Assembly (NCBI GenBank): GCA_036567785.1
Contig: DATCTV010000033.1
Coordinates: forward strand, 1 to 64,000
DNA from: Desulfomonilia bacterium
GTDB taxonomy: Bacteria > Desulfobacterota > Desulfomonilia > UBA1062
Length of the DNA stretch: 64,000 bases
Reading direction: 5' to 3'
Positions 41,659-50,351 of the stretch are shown one piece after another. The notes beneath the pieces were generated by a model. That model did no database searches and was not told where the DNA came from. It saw only the letters and a program-made list of their open reading frames with translations. Every line of letters begins with the position of its first letter. Position 1 is the stretch's first letter. Position numbers and translations under genes: made by a program.

Positions 41659-41985
41659 ATGAGTACCATATTGGATAAGGGTGAGCTGGGTTCAGCTATC
41701 CGCGCCGCGCGATTGGAGAAACACTTATCGCAGGAAGAACTGGCGGAGCTGGTCGGAATTACACCGACACACATCAAACACATCGAAAGCGAACACCGTA
41801 AGCCGTCCCTTGAACTTTTATACCGGCTGGTCCGGACATTGAACCTGTCACTGGATACGCTGTTCTTTCCCAAGCGGGAGGATGTAGCCTTTAGCAAGAC
41901 CGAGCGGCTGATGCGCCGGTGCAGTGACAAACAGCTTAGAATCCTTCACGCAACCATTGAGGCAATGTTGAAGGAAGGCGACTAA
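41659..41985 (+). CDS. XRE-family regulator (HTH_3), paralogue of the gene at 27085
   Basis: The 108-residue protein has the XRE helix-turn-helix at about residues 12-65 (AIRAARLEKHLSQEELAELV and ITPTHIKHIESEHRKPSLE). It matches the 27085 protein throughout, including the two-helix C-terminal tail (RRCSDKQLRILHATIEAMLK). A aaggagct site precedes the start. It is the only plus-strand gene in this part of the transfer region and probably controls it from the divergent promoter. Confidence 0.88.
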   Translation: MSTILDKGELGSAIRAARLEKHLSQEELAELVGITPTHIKHIESEHRKPSLELLYRLVRTLNLSLDTLFFPKREDVAFSKTERLMRRCSDKQLRILHATIEAMLKEGD

Positions 41986-42019
41986 GAGATAGGTCGTACC
42001 GAAGGGTACGGCTTGTTTT

Positions 42020-42529
42020 TTACCACCATTTCAGATTTGGATCAAACAAGGTACCTTGTTCCGGCTCTGCTTCCTGCTGCTCCTGCGCCAGCCGGATGGA
42101 TTTCTCCACAGCCTGTTCCAGAAATTCTGTGTTAAAGCCGGATGAGCAATAGCCTTCCATGATGGTATTCAGGTAATAATCGGACGGAGCTCCGAAGGGA
42201 TGCCCATCGTTCATGATATAGATCATGGCGGAGGTTGTTTTTCCTTTAAGTTCCACCGGAAGGATTTCCTTGCGGTAAAAGGAGGGGTATCCCTCATAAT
42301 GGTCGAGGGCCTGCAGGTCACGTTCCTTTAGCTTCCACAAAAGCACAGGAACACTGGAGCCCTTCAGCGGCTCTACCGTCGCTACGGCACTTCTTGGGCT
42401 GCCGCGGAACAGCAGCTCATAATCCTTGATTTCGCTGGTGCCGACCACCCTGGCGGTGGGGCAGCGGAAGGACATCTGCGGCAGGTTCAGATTACTGCCG
42501 TAAGCAATGTACAGCGTTTCTTGTTTCAT
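42020..42529 (-). CDS. Gamma-glutamylcyclotransferase-like (GGCT/AIG2) protein
   Basis: The 169-residue protein has the GGCT opening YIAYGSNLN, followed by LLFRG, WKLKERDLQALDHYEGYPSFYRK, with the conserved glutamate in HYEGYP. GGCT enzymes release 5-oxoproline from gamma-glutamyl amides. The start overlaps no gene, but it lies 24 bases downstream of the amidoligase, so both are likely made together. A GGCT next to an amidoligase suggests a system that forms and removes isopeptide-type bonds. Confidence 0.88.
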   Translation of the reverse strand: MKQETLYIAYGSNLNLPQMSFRCPTARVVGTSEIKDYELLFRGSPRSAVATVEPLKGSSVPVLLWKLKERDLQALDHYEGYPSFYRKEILPVELKGKTTSAMIYIMNDGHPFGAPSDYYLNTIMEGYCSSGFNTEFLEQAVEKSIRLAQEQQEAEPEQGTLFDPNLKWW

Positions 42530-42553
42530 ATTGGTTCGTTCCTCCTTTAAACA

Positions 42554-43606
42554 TTACATGGACATAGAAAGACCGAGGCTTTGTTCTTCCGCCTCGGTCC
42601 GTTCCTGTCCACTTTCAATTGTCGGCACCGGCTGCCCCGATGCCCTCTGCGCAGCCTCGGCCAGCTCTTTTTCTTTTTTCTGTTTTAACCTTTGCTTTTG
42701 CTGTTCGGCCTGCGCCGGGTCTTTCCAGGCGATGCAGCCATCCAGGTGCTCCAGCAGGTGGAGCCGCGCCGTTTTGAATTCATCCCCGATCAGCCCCAGC
42801 CGCAGGAGCCAAGTGCGAAAGGTGTACTTTTCGTTGGTACTGCGGGTCTTTTGCCGGCTGGCACATTTTTGATTGAGGGCCTGCGCGGAGATGGCAAGGC
42901 AAAGTTGGATATAAGCCTTGACCTTGCCGGCGTGGGTGGTGCTGTTGAAGAGCCGAAATTCTATGGTGCCCTTTTGAAACACGCTGTGCAGATTGAGGCA
43001 ATGGTAGCGGCTGTCGTGATAGTGTTCATTTCGCCCATCCACACCCTCGTACCAAATGCGGCTGACCGCGTCTAAAGTTTTTGGCTTTTTCCGGTTGAGT
43101 TCATCCAGAAAACTCTGTTCAACCTTCTTACAATAACGCTGTTCTCTTACCACTTCCACTTGCATTGCTTTATAGATCAGATCCTCCTTGGAGGCCATGA
43201 TATTAGTAATGTTCCGAAGGGTCTTTGCATCGTGCGGGGAGGCATCTACATGAATGTGAATGCCGCATTTGTTGTTAACGATGGCACCTGCGCTACGCAG
43301 CTTACGAACAAGCTCCTGAATGGTTTCAATATCACCATACCGACAAATGGGACTTACCATTTCAGTTTTATATTCGTCATCAGCTTCAACAACTGATCTT
43401 CCTACCTTTTGTTGGGCGGTTATGCTGCTGTCATATACGAATTTCCATTTTCGCCCTTGTTGATCCAGCGCCGAATAGGTTCTGTATGTATACCCATCAT
43501 AATTTGCTGCGGTGCCAAAATATAAGGCAGCAACATTGGCTGCCTCCTGCCTCGTTATGCCGGTCATTTCAATTTCAATACCAAAGCGCTGCTCCTTCAT
43601 CTCCAT
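42554..43606 (-). CDS. Amidoligase (COOH-NH2 ligase, Amidoligase_2)
   Basis: The 350-residue protein has the glutamine-synthetase-like amidoligase motifs: FGIEIEMTG at residues 8-16, then CGIHIHVDAS near 115, and GTIEFRLFNSTTHAGK near 215. The metal- and ATP-binding acids are therefore present. These enzymes join a carboxyl and an amino group with ATP. The family is found with GGCT and membrane proteins in mobile elements and is predicted to modify peptides or the cell wall. The C-terminal tail (about 310-350) is Gln/Glu-rich. Confidence 0.88.
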   Translation of the reverse strand: MEMKEQRFGIEIEMTGITRQEAANVAALYFGTAANYDGYTYRTYSALDQQGRKWKFVYDSSITAQQKVGRSVVEADDEYKTEMVSPICRYGDIETIQELVRKLRSAGAIVNNKCGIHIHVDASPHDAKTLRNITNIMASKEDLIYKAMQVEVVREQRYCKKVEQSFLDELNRKKPKTLDAVSRIWYEGVDGRNEHYHDSRYHCLNLHSVFQKGTIEFRLFNSTTHAGKVKAYIQLCLAISAQALNQKCASRQKTRSTNEKYTFRTWLLRLGLIGDEFKTARLHLLEHLDGCIAWKDPAQAEQQKQRLKQKKEKELAEAAQRASGQPVPTIESGQERTEAEEQSLGLSMSM

Positions 43607-43625
43607 GGTTTATCACGACCTTTCA

Positions 43626-45455
43626 TTATCGTCCACCTGCCTTTCCAAACAGCTCCGACTTGTATTCCGGCGCCTGGACCATGAGGTTGTACCGCTCATT
43701 GCCGCATTTGTACAAACACACGCCACGCTGCGGGTATTTGATCAGGTCGTATTCTGACTTCTCCAGTTGGAGTGTATCCATGTAGAAGCGGGCGTCAACG
43801 GAACCGGCGTTGAACAGGAATTGATGAGTCGGAATGGAGAACAGGGGCTTCGTCAGTTCCTTGATATGTTCCACGTTGAAATCCTCCAGATTCTGCGACG
43901 CGAGGATGACCGCGCTTTCCTTTTTGCGGACGCGCTTCATAAAATTTCGGATATACTCAATGGCTGTCAGATTGGTCAGGAACAGATACAACTCGTCAAT
44001 GCTGGCCGCGGTGTTCCCGGTGGTGAGCAGTTCGTTTGACATGTACGACAAAATGTTGAACAGCAGGGCATTGCGCAGGTTTTTGCTGGCCTGCAAAAGC
44101 CCTTTGACGCCGAATGTCACAAATTCATTGCTGATGATATTGGTGTGCCCGTTAAAAAATTTAGACTCCGCGCCCTTGCACAGGGAGTGGAGCCCAAGGC
44201 AGATTTCCCGCAGGATATCGGCGGTATAGAGCTGACGCTTACCCTCATCGAAGGTCTTGTATTCCTGCTCGATCAGGTCATACAGGTCAGACAGAATCGG
44301 ATAGTCCGTGGGCTTTAAACGGTCAAAGTTGCTGTGATCCGTGATACCCCATTTATCGTAGAGCTTACCCAGCATGATTTCGATGGTATCGATCTGGCGG
44401 TCATTAAAATCCTTATAGGCACGGAAGAAATCTTTCAGGAAGCTGATGTGCTGACTGAGCTTGCTGGTCTGACGGAACGCCTGGGGCGCTTCCGTGTCCT
44501 TGGGATCGCCACTTTCATCCCATGACTTCGGCTCCAGAACATTGATGATAAATTCACCGCTCATCAGGTCAATGAAACATCCGCCAAGGTTTAAGGTCAG
44601 TTCCTCGTACTCCATCTCAGGATCAAGAGCCAGGATATGCATACCTGTTTCACGCAGGTTGGTCAGGATGAGTTTTAGCAGATAGCTCTTACCCTGGCCG
44701 CTGTTTCCGAGGATGAGGATATTGGCGTTGGTCTTGTCATCAGCACGGCGGTTGAAATCCACGAGGATGTTGCTGCCGAACTTATCTCGCCCGATGCAGA
44801 AACCATTGGGATCGGTTTTCCCGCTGTAGTTGAAAGGATAAAGGTTTGCAACAGAGCTGGCAGGCAGCACCCGTTCAAACTGATCCCCGAACACGTTCCA
44901 GCCAGAAGGCATGACCGAAAGAAATCCCTGCTGTTGACGGAGCAGGAGTCTGTCCACATTGAGCTTGCTCCTGACGAGCTCGGTCAGCACCTCTGTTTGC
45001 AGGAGTTTGAGTTGGTCGAGGTCATGGGAGAACAGCTCGATATATACTGCTGTGTGCAGGAGCGGCTCTTTGCTCCGGTGCATCTGCGCTACGATATTGG
45101 CAACATCCTGCAGATTGCTTTCGGCCGTGACCGTCTGCTGGAGATCCTGGGTGCTGCTTCTTTGCATCCGGTTTTTATTGGCAGCATTGCTAATGATCTT
45201 CTTTTCCTCCACGGGGGACACATGCCGGGTGTAAATGTGCAAGGTTACGCCGTCCTTTTCCCCCAGGTGCCGCAGGATGGCCTGCTCACTCGTTTCTGTT
45301 GGATATTCGCGCAAAGCCCATACGCATCGGTATGTGTTGCCGCAGATAAAATGATCTGTGTTGAATTTGACTACTGAGGGCGCGATCATGTCGAGGAATT
45401 CCTGAATTCGGATATCCTCCTGCGGGATACTCTGTGGTTTGATTTTTCTTGACAT
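43626..45455 (-). CDS. VirB4-family conjugation ATPase (CD1110-like)
   Basis: ATG 45455 is chosen because ggaaaggatgg precedes MSRKIKPQSIPQ; the longer frame from 45575 has no such site. The 609-residue product has Walker A LGNSGQGKSYLLK, Walker B-like IDELYLFLTNL and SAVILASQNLED. It powers the type IV secretion channel at the inner membrane. In related ICEs it follows PrgI and the TraC-like gene directly. Here 5.6 kb of other genes intervene, so it needs its own promoter. Confidence 0.93.
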   Translation of the reverse strand: MSRKIKPQSIPQEDIRIQEFLDMIAPSVVKFNTDHFICGNTYRCVWALREYPTETSEQAILRHLGEKDGVTLHIYTRHVSPVEEKKIISNAANKNRMQRSSTQDLQQTVTAESNLQDVANIVAQMHRSKEPLLHTAVYIELFSHDLDQLKLLQTEVLTELVRSKLNVDRLLLRQQQGFLSVMPSGWNVFGDQFERVLPASSVANLYPFNYSGKTDPNGFCIGRDKFGSNILVDFNRRADDKTNANILILGNSGQGKSYLLKLILTNLRETGMHILALDPEMEYEELTLNLGGCFIDLMSGEFIINVLEPKSWDESGDPKDTEAPQAFRQTSKLSQHISFLKDFFRAYKDFNDRQIDTIEIMLGKLYDKWGITDHSNFDRLKPTDYPILSDLYDLIEQEYKTFDEGKRQLYTADILREICLGLHSLCKGAESKFFNGHTNIISNEFVTFGVKGLLQASKNLRNALLFNILSYMSNELLTTGNTAASIDELYLFLTNLTAIEYIRNFMKRVRKKESAVILASQNLEDFNVEHIKELTKPLFSIPTHQFLFNAGSVDARFYMDTLQLEKSEYDLIKYPQRGVCLYKCGNERYNLMVQAPEYKSELFGKAGGR

Positions 45456-45907
45456 TGGCTTACCATCCTTTCCGATTTTGTTTGAAAATAAAAAACTACC
45501 ACATTGCGGCAGCTCAAGGATAAATGATTCATTTATAAAGTGTTCTACGATACAATAATATGGCATTTCCGACAATAACAGGTATTGTCATTTGCTTTGT
45601 TATGGCAAACGCAGTCCGCTTATTCGAACTCGTATAACTGTGAGGAATGTGTGATTTATATATAAGAAAAGCCACTACGATTAGAACGGTTTGGGTCTGT
45701 TCGTTTGGGAGACATGCACATGATTTCTACCTTTTTAATAATATACAATGTGGCAAACTGAAACTGGCTGAGATAATTGAATGTTTAGCATAATGAACCT
45801 GAACTGACAGGTTGTTTTTGTACCATGAAAGCTACTAGTTAAGGATGGTACATAATGTTATTTCTTAATGTCTAGGTATTATATCTTATATCTCTTAAAA
45901 GACTGAG
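45456..45907. other. Gap between VirB4 and the cargo block
   Basis: No gene is supported. A 7-base inverted repeat (gacaata and tattgtc, 45571-45589) lies upstream of VirB4 and may mark its promoter or operator. The AT-rich right half contains the promoter for the P1 peptidase gene on the plus strand. Confidence 0.35.
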
Positions 45908-46873
45908 GTGATGAAATTGAGTGATGGAAAATATCAAAATATAAAAACCATGGGAGGACTGACTGATGTTCCCGGTATCCTGGTGGGACACGCTGAGGAC
46001 AGAAGCGGCCGTACGGGATGCACAGTGATTCTTTGCCCGGCTGGGGCAGTCCCCGGCGTAGACGCAAGCGGAGGTAACCCCGGTACCCAGCAGACCGACA
46101 GCATCCGTCCCGGTACTGCGGAGTATCCTGTATACGGCGTTCTCCTCACAGGTGGCAGTTTCTTCGGACTGCCGGCGACAGGCGGTGTGATGCGCTGGAT
46201 TGTTGAACATGGGCTCGACGATGTACCTCTGGTACCTGCAGCGGTCATTTATGACCTCCCTTACGCCAAGGGTTCATCCCCACCGGATGCCGCCCTGGCT
46301 TACACCGCCTGTAAGGCTGCAAATGCGGGTCCAGTGCCGGAAGGAAATGTAGGTGCTGGGGCGGGAGCAACAGCTGGTAAAATCTACGGGACGCCCATGA
46401 AGAGCGGACTGGGCACTGCCTCTCTTCACATTCCCGGTGGCCCCGTGGTGGCGGCCTTAGCAGTAGTCAATCCTGTCGGAGACGTATGGGATCGGGGACG
46501 TATCGTCGTAGGAGCGCTGCGCCCTGATGGAACTTTCGTCAATCAGACAAGGGCGATGCTAGACGGAGTGCCATCACCTCTTTTAAAATTGAATACTACA
46601 ATCGCCGTAGTGGCTACCACAGCGAGGCTAACAAAGGCTGAGGCAAACCGGGTGGCAAAACTTGCCGACGATGGAATGGCCCGGGCCATATCTCCAAATC
46701 ATACTCAGTGGGACGGGGACACGGTCTTCTGCCTTGCTCTGGGTTCATACGCCAGTAACCTGTCGAGTGATGGCCTCGTTACACAGGTGGGCACTGCCGC
46801 TGCGGTGGTCCTTGAGCAGGCTATAATAAGAGGAGCGCTGGCAGCGCAATCAGGTACCTATTATGAAAAATGA
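45908..46873 (+). CDS. P1-family peptidase (DmpA/beta-peptidyl aminopeptidase type)
   Basis: The start is uncertain: GTG 45908, ATG 45911 or TTG 45917, the last having gaggtg at the best distance. The roughly 320-residue protein has the P1 pattern: DVPGILVGHAED, GNVGAGAGATAGK, and MKSGLGTASLHI, in which T170 would become the N-terminal nucleophile after self-cleavage. The enzymes cut N-terminal amino acids from peptides. It overlaps the FAD oxidase gene by 11 bases, so they form an operon. This pair is metabolic cargo, on the opposite strand from the transfer genes. Confidence 0.88.
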   Translation: MMKLSDGKYQNIKTMGGLTDVPGILVGHAEDRSGRTGCTVILCPAGAVPGVDASGGNPGTQQTDSIRPGTAEYPVYGVLLTGGSFFGLPATGGVMRWIVEHGLDDVPLVPAAVIYDLPYAKGSSPPDAALAYTACKAANAGPVPEGNVGAGAGATAGKIYGTPMKSGLGTASLHIPGGPVVAALAVVNPVGDVWDRGRIVVGALRPDGTFVNQTRAMLDGVPSPLLKLNTTIAVVATTARLTKAEANRVAKLADDGMARAISPNHTQWDGDTVFCLALGSYASNLSSDGLVTQVGTAAAVVLEQAIIRGALAAQSGTYYEK

Positions 46874-48200
46874 TATAGAACTTACAGGACGTATTGTGAT
46901 CCCCGGGGATCGTAAATACAGTTCGGCACGTAAGGAATTTAACACGTTCTTCAACAGATATCCGTGTGTCATCGTCTTCGCCCAAAACACGCAGGATGTT
47001 GTCAACGCCGTGCTTTGGGCGCGCGAAAAAGACAGACCGTTCCGCATACGCTCCGGCCGCCACAACTATGAGGGGCTTTCGGTCGTCGATAACGGGCTCG
47101 TTATTGACGTCAGCGATATGAAACGTGTGGAGGTGGACAGTCAAAGCGGCACTGTAACGGTTCAGACCGGACTGCGTGATTTCCAGTTGGCCGAGGCACT
47201 GGGAGCCAAAGGGCTGGTCGTTCCGCCCGGCCTTTGCCCGACCACAGGCATCGCTGGTTTTACTCTCGGCGGCGGTCAGAGCAGTCTGTCCCGTCCGTGG
47301 GGCTTGGCGACTGACAACCTGATCGAGGCGGAGATGGTTGACGCCAACGGCCGCGTGCTTCGCGCAAATGCCAACCACAACGACGATTTGTTCTGGGCCC
47401 TGCGAGGGGGCGGCAACGGAAATTTCGGAGTCTGCACCTCCTTTAAATTCCGTACGCACCAAATCGACACAGTTGCCTACGTCGCAATAAACTGGGATCT
47501 GTGCGATTTGAAGCCGGTGCTGAAAACCTGGCAGGAGTATACGGTCCCCGATTCCGATAATCGGCTTACCCCGCTGCTCACAATCGCTTCAGGGCAGCAG
47601 TCCCTTCTGATGATGCAGGGGGTCTTCCTCGGCTCTGCCGAAGACCTGCGCCGCCTGCTGCAGCCTTTACTCCAGGCTGGTACACCGCAACAGGTAACAA
47701 TTGAAGAAATACCTTGGCTTGAGGCCGCGGCCCGTATTGGAGCCACTCAGCCGGATACTCCCGAGCCGTTCAAGAGCGTAGGACCTTTCGTTAATAAGCT
47801 GCTGCCGGATGAAGGTATAGACATCATTCAACGTTTCATCAGCGAGCCGCCTACTTCTTCGGTCAGCGTCTTTTTCCACGGCCTTGGCGGAGCGGTTGCT
47901 GAAGTTCCGAATGATGCAACGGCATACTTTTACCGCAAGGCTCTGTCGAACATGTCCTTTTTTGCAACTTGGAGTACACCGGAAGGGGCTACTCCGGGCA
48001 TCCGCTGGGTGGAGGACTTCCGAAGGGCGATGCGCCCGTTTACCCAAGGCGTATACGTTAATACGCAGGACCTCTCGATCAAGAACTGGCCTGAGGCGTA
48101 TTATGGCAGCAATTTCAAACGATTGACTAAGGTTAAAGCCAAATACGATCCTGAGAATGTATTTCACTTTCCGCAGAGTATACCGCCTGCATGCAAATAA
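46863..48200 (+). CDS. FAD-linked oxidase (PCMH/BBE-type)
   Basis: The 445-residue protein has an FAD-binding PCMH domain at about residues 30-200, with H67 in IRSGRHNYEG, the residue that carries covalent FAD in this family. The region GLCPTTGIAGFTLGGGQ is the second FAD-contact block. A BBE domain lies at the C-terminus (SNFKRLTKVKAKYDPENVF). Members oxidise alcohols, sugars or alkaloid-like substrates; the substrate here is unknown. It overlaps the peptidase gene, hence a shared function such as peptide or antibiotic processing is possible. Confidence 0.9.
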   Translation: MKNDIELTGRIVIPGDRKYSSARKEFNTFFNRYPCVIVFAQNTQDVVNAVLWAREKDRPFRIRSGRHNYEGLSVVDNGLVIDVSDMKRVEVDSQSGTVTVQTGLRDFQLAEALGAKGLVVPPGLCPTTGIAGFTLGGGQSSLSRPWGLATDNLIEAEMVDANGRVLRANANHNDDLFWALRGGGNGNFGVCTSFKFRTHQIDTVAYVAINWDLCDLKPVLKTWQEYTVPDSDNRLTPLLTIASGQQSLLMMQGVFLGSAEDLRRLLQPLLQAGTPQQVTIEEIPWLEAAARIGATQPDTPEPFKSVGPFVNKLLPDEGIDIIQRFISEPPTSSVSVFFHGLGGAVAEVPNDATAYFYRKALSNMSFFATWSTPEGATPGIRWVEDFRRAMRPFTQGVYVNTQDLSIKNWPEAYYGSNFKRLTKVKAKYDPENVFHFPQSIPPACK

Positions 48201-48205
48201 AAAAT

Positions 48206-48241
48206 TGAAAGCAGTAGTCCATTCTTCGACCACTGCTTTCA
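48206..48241. terminator. Bidirectional terminator between the FAD oxidase and AbiE genes
   Basis: Perfect 10-base arms (tgaaagcagt and actgctttca) separated by 16 bases lie between the convergent genes. The right arm overlaps the abiEii stop. Confidence 0.6.
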
Positions 48242-49246
48242 GAACATTTGCTGTTGCGGGCCTTCACTGGTGGTCTGTGTCATTTGTAGACCTTCATCCA
48301 GTTTAAGCAAGGATTGATTCAGTGCGCTCATGGACACAGACAATTGTGTGGGCGAAAGGATATCCCTCTGTGAAAATACATAAATCTCCTGCATCTTTGA
48401 AAAGGCTGCAGAAAGTTCTGCATCAACATCAATTGCCTGAAACAGCTGAAATTCGGAAAACGGTTTTTCCGTAAGATCGCTTCCAATTCTTTCTTTTTCT
48501 TCTCTGCGCTTGTAGGCAAGCATTTTTATCAAGTCCTCCGGTGCAGAAAGTAGAGTCTGTATTCTGTCCTGCTCCATCATCGTGGTCAGATCGTAAAGAT
48601 GCTTTGCGGTGTCAAACAGCATACGGCGCTGGTAGTAAAACTCTGCAGCCAGTATTTTGTCTGCAAAAATCCGTTCCATCTTAATGGTCCCGATCACAAA
48701 CGGTCTGACCTCATAACTGCTTTCCAGGACTTGACGTTGTAATTGGGTAGCTTCCGAATAGAGCAGAGGCGAGATCTCAAGGGTTTCAACAGGCTCACTG
48801 ATGGTGAAGGATGTCGCCTCAACTTTCACATATCCAAACCGTTGAAGCGCATCATCAGCATCAATGTTGGTAACAGGATCATATTCATATACACTGGTGA
48901 TGCTGCCCCTTTGATTGCTTTCCTTTGTTTTGTCTGCTGTTCTCAAAAGGGTGATGTAGCCGTTCGCCGCTACCTCCAGACGCTTTTTCCCTTGACTTTT
49001 TGAGCAGTTCTGTATCTCAACTGTAAGATCGATATCTTCGGAAAAGCGCTTCATACGGCCTATTGCTTTATACAAGGCGGTACCGCCCTTAAAGTATGCC
49101 GGAAGCGTACCCTGCTTTTCCGCCAACTCCCATAGAAGCAGAGTAAGATAATAATCTTTCTCTATGATGTCGCTTCGAATGCCGGTTCTCCGGCTGATAT
49201 CGGAAAGCAAATCTCCAAACGCTTCTCTATCTTGATGTAGCTTCAT
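48239..49246 (-). CDS. abiEii: AbiEii nucleotidyltransferase toxin
   Basis: The 335-residue protein has the AbiEii motifs: IEKDYYLTLLLWELA (K30 and D31), FKGGTALYK at 53-60, and FSEDIDLTV with D71 and D73. The nucleotidyltransferase fold is predicted to modify tRNA or another acceptor with nucleotides and stop growth. With AbiEi it forms a toxin-antitoxin pair that gives phage resistance by abortive infection. It overlaps the antitoxin gene by 20 bases (49227-49246). Confidence 0.92.
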   Translation of the reverse strand: MKLHQDREAFGDLLSDISRRTGIRSDIIEKDYYLTLLLWELAEKQGTLPAYFKGGTALYKAIGRMKRFSEDIDLTVEIQNCSKSQGKKRLEVAANGYITLLRTADKTKESNQRGSITSVYEYDPVTNIDADDALQRFGYVKVEATSFTISEPVETLEISPLLYSEATQLQRQVLESSYEVRPFVIGTIKMERIFADKILAAEFYYQRRMLFDTAKHLYDLTTMMEQDRIQTLLSAPEDLIKMLAYKRREEKERIGSDLTEKPFSEFQLFQAIDVDAELSAAFSKMQEIYVFSQRDILSPTQLSVSMSALNQSLLKLDEGLQMTQTTSEGPQQQMF

Positions 49247-49895
49247 TTTTCACCTCCATGAGTAAATCAATGAGCGGCAGCACTATTTTCTGTGAGTAGT
49301 ATCTGCGCGCTGTGAAGATCAGTGTAAGGCTGTCTAATTGTTGCCTTTTTGCATACTGCAACAGCAACTGCTTCGGGTTTTCCGCATCTGTATGCGCATC
49401 TGGCAGTTCGTCAAATATATCGATGAACTGAAGGTATTTCCAATTCTCGTCCGTCACAACCGCAGGCGGCTTTCGCACTTTGATATGGCAGCCTTCCGGC
49501 AGCTTAGCTCCATAACGGTTTGTAGTGATTTCTATGTCACGGGGAATCAGGGTTGTCAGCCCCAGCTTGTTGAACAGGGAAGCCCCGGATTCATAACCTA
49601 TTTTTACACCATTTTGTATCGTTAGTGTTTTTAACAGCACCTGGTCGATGCTGGGCGTGACCTTCCCAAAAACGGTTTGTTTTACATGGCAGTAGACACC
49701 TTTTTGCAGTCGCTCAATCTCGCCCTTGTCCGCCATCCGTTTCAGCTTGACGTTGGTTAAGGTCTTGGCCTGATCGTATGGAAGTGCGAACTTCTCAGCC
49801 AACTGCTCCGCAATGTCCTCGGTTTGGATTGCTGCTTCGTAAGGCATATCTTTGACGGTTTGGGCAATGTGTTCTCCATATCCGGTCTGTTCCAT
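49227..49895 (-). CDS. abiEi: AbiEi antitoxin and autoregulator
   Basis: The 222-residue product has an N-terminal winged helix (about residues 18-75: LAEKFALPYDQAKTLTNVKL then KGVYCHVK) and a larger C-terminal AbiEi domain (TPSIDQVLLKTLT, SGASLFNKLGLT, IEITTNRYGAKLP). AbiEi represses its own operon by binding inverted repeats, and it neutralises the toxin. A perfect 13-base inverted repeat lies just upstream (49909-49966). The toxin gene follows with overlap. Confidence 0.92.
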   Translation of the reverse strand: MEQTGYGEHIAQTVKDMPYEAAIQTEDIAEQLAEKFALPYDQAKTLTNVKLKRMADKGEIERLQKGVYCHVKQTVFGKVTPSIDQVLLKTLTIQNGVKIGYESGASLFNKLGLTTLIPRDIEITTNRYGAKLPEGCHIKVRKPPAVVTDENWKYLQFIDIFDELPDAHTDAENPKQLLLQYAKRQQLDSLTLIFTARRYYSQKIVLPLIDLLMEVKNEATSR

Positions 49896-49908
49896 ATTTT
49901 CACCCCCT

Positions 49909-49966
49909 AAAGTGATATTATAACCATGATTTTTATCTCATATTCTTGCCATCATAATATCACTTT
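49909..49966. promoter_or_regulatory. AbiEi operator: 13-base inverted repeat
   Basis: aaagtgatattat (49909-49921) and ataatatcacttt (49954-49966) are exact reverse complements, starting 14 bases before the abiEi start codon. A TATAAT box for the minus strand (49922-49917) overlaps the first arm, so binding would block transcription. This fits the known autoregulation by AbiEi. Confidence 0.8.
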
Positions 49967-50351
49967 ATGCACCGAAAGTCAATTTGCTGTGCCATTTATA
50001 AATAATAAATCTAAAATAAAATTTCAACATTGCCATTGGATAATAGCGTTTATCTCTTGACTTTTCTCTCTGTCAGAGCTCATATAGACATCAACGGGGA
50101 TTTCTCGGAAAAATAAAAGCATCATGGCAGGCGAATATGTTACGAGCATATCCGCCCTGCACAAGGTGAGACAAGCACCCTGCACAACCGTTAAACGGCA
50201 CCATGACAAGGTTATTTTACCTCGTTTTTTATGGCTGCACAAGGATAAACTTTCGCGCGTGCAAGGGGAACGGGCGTGAACCGCCCTCACCTTTGCATGT
50301 GTTTTTATACACAGGGAAATTTCCGACCATATTATGAAAGGTCGGGATCAT
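49967..50351. other. Non-coding stretch between AbiE and a plus-strand gene
   Basis: No gene is supported. The motif ctgcacaa occurs three times (about 50156, 50180 and 50233), and a GC-rich hairpin (acgggcg and ccgccct, about 50269-50285) lies near the right end. Their meaning is unknown. Confidence 0.35.

Noticed and set aside
46821-48233. Minus-strand frames of 188-213 codons opposite the peptidase and oxidase
   Set aside because: They are out-of-frame shadows of genes with clear P1 and FAD-oxidase motifs.
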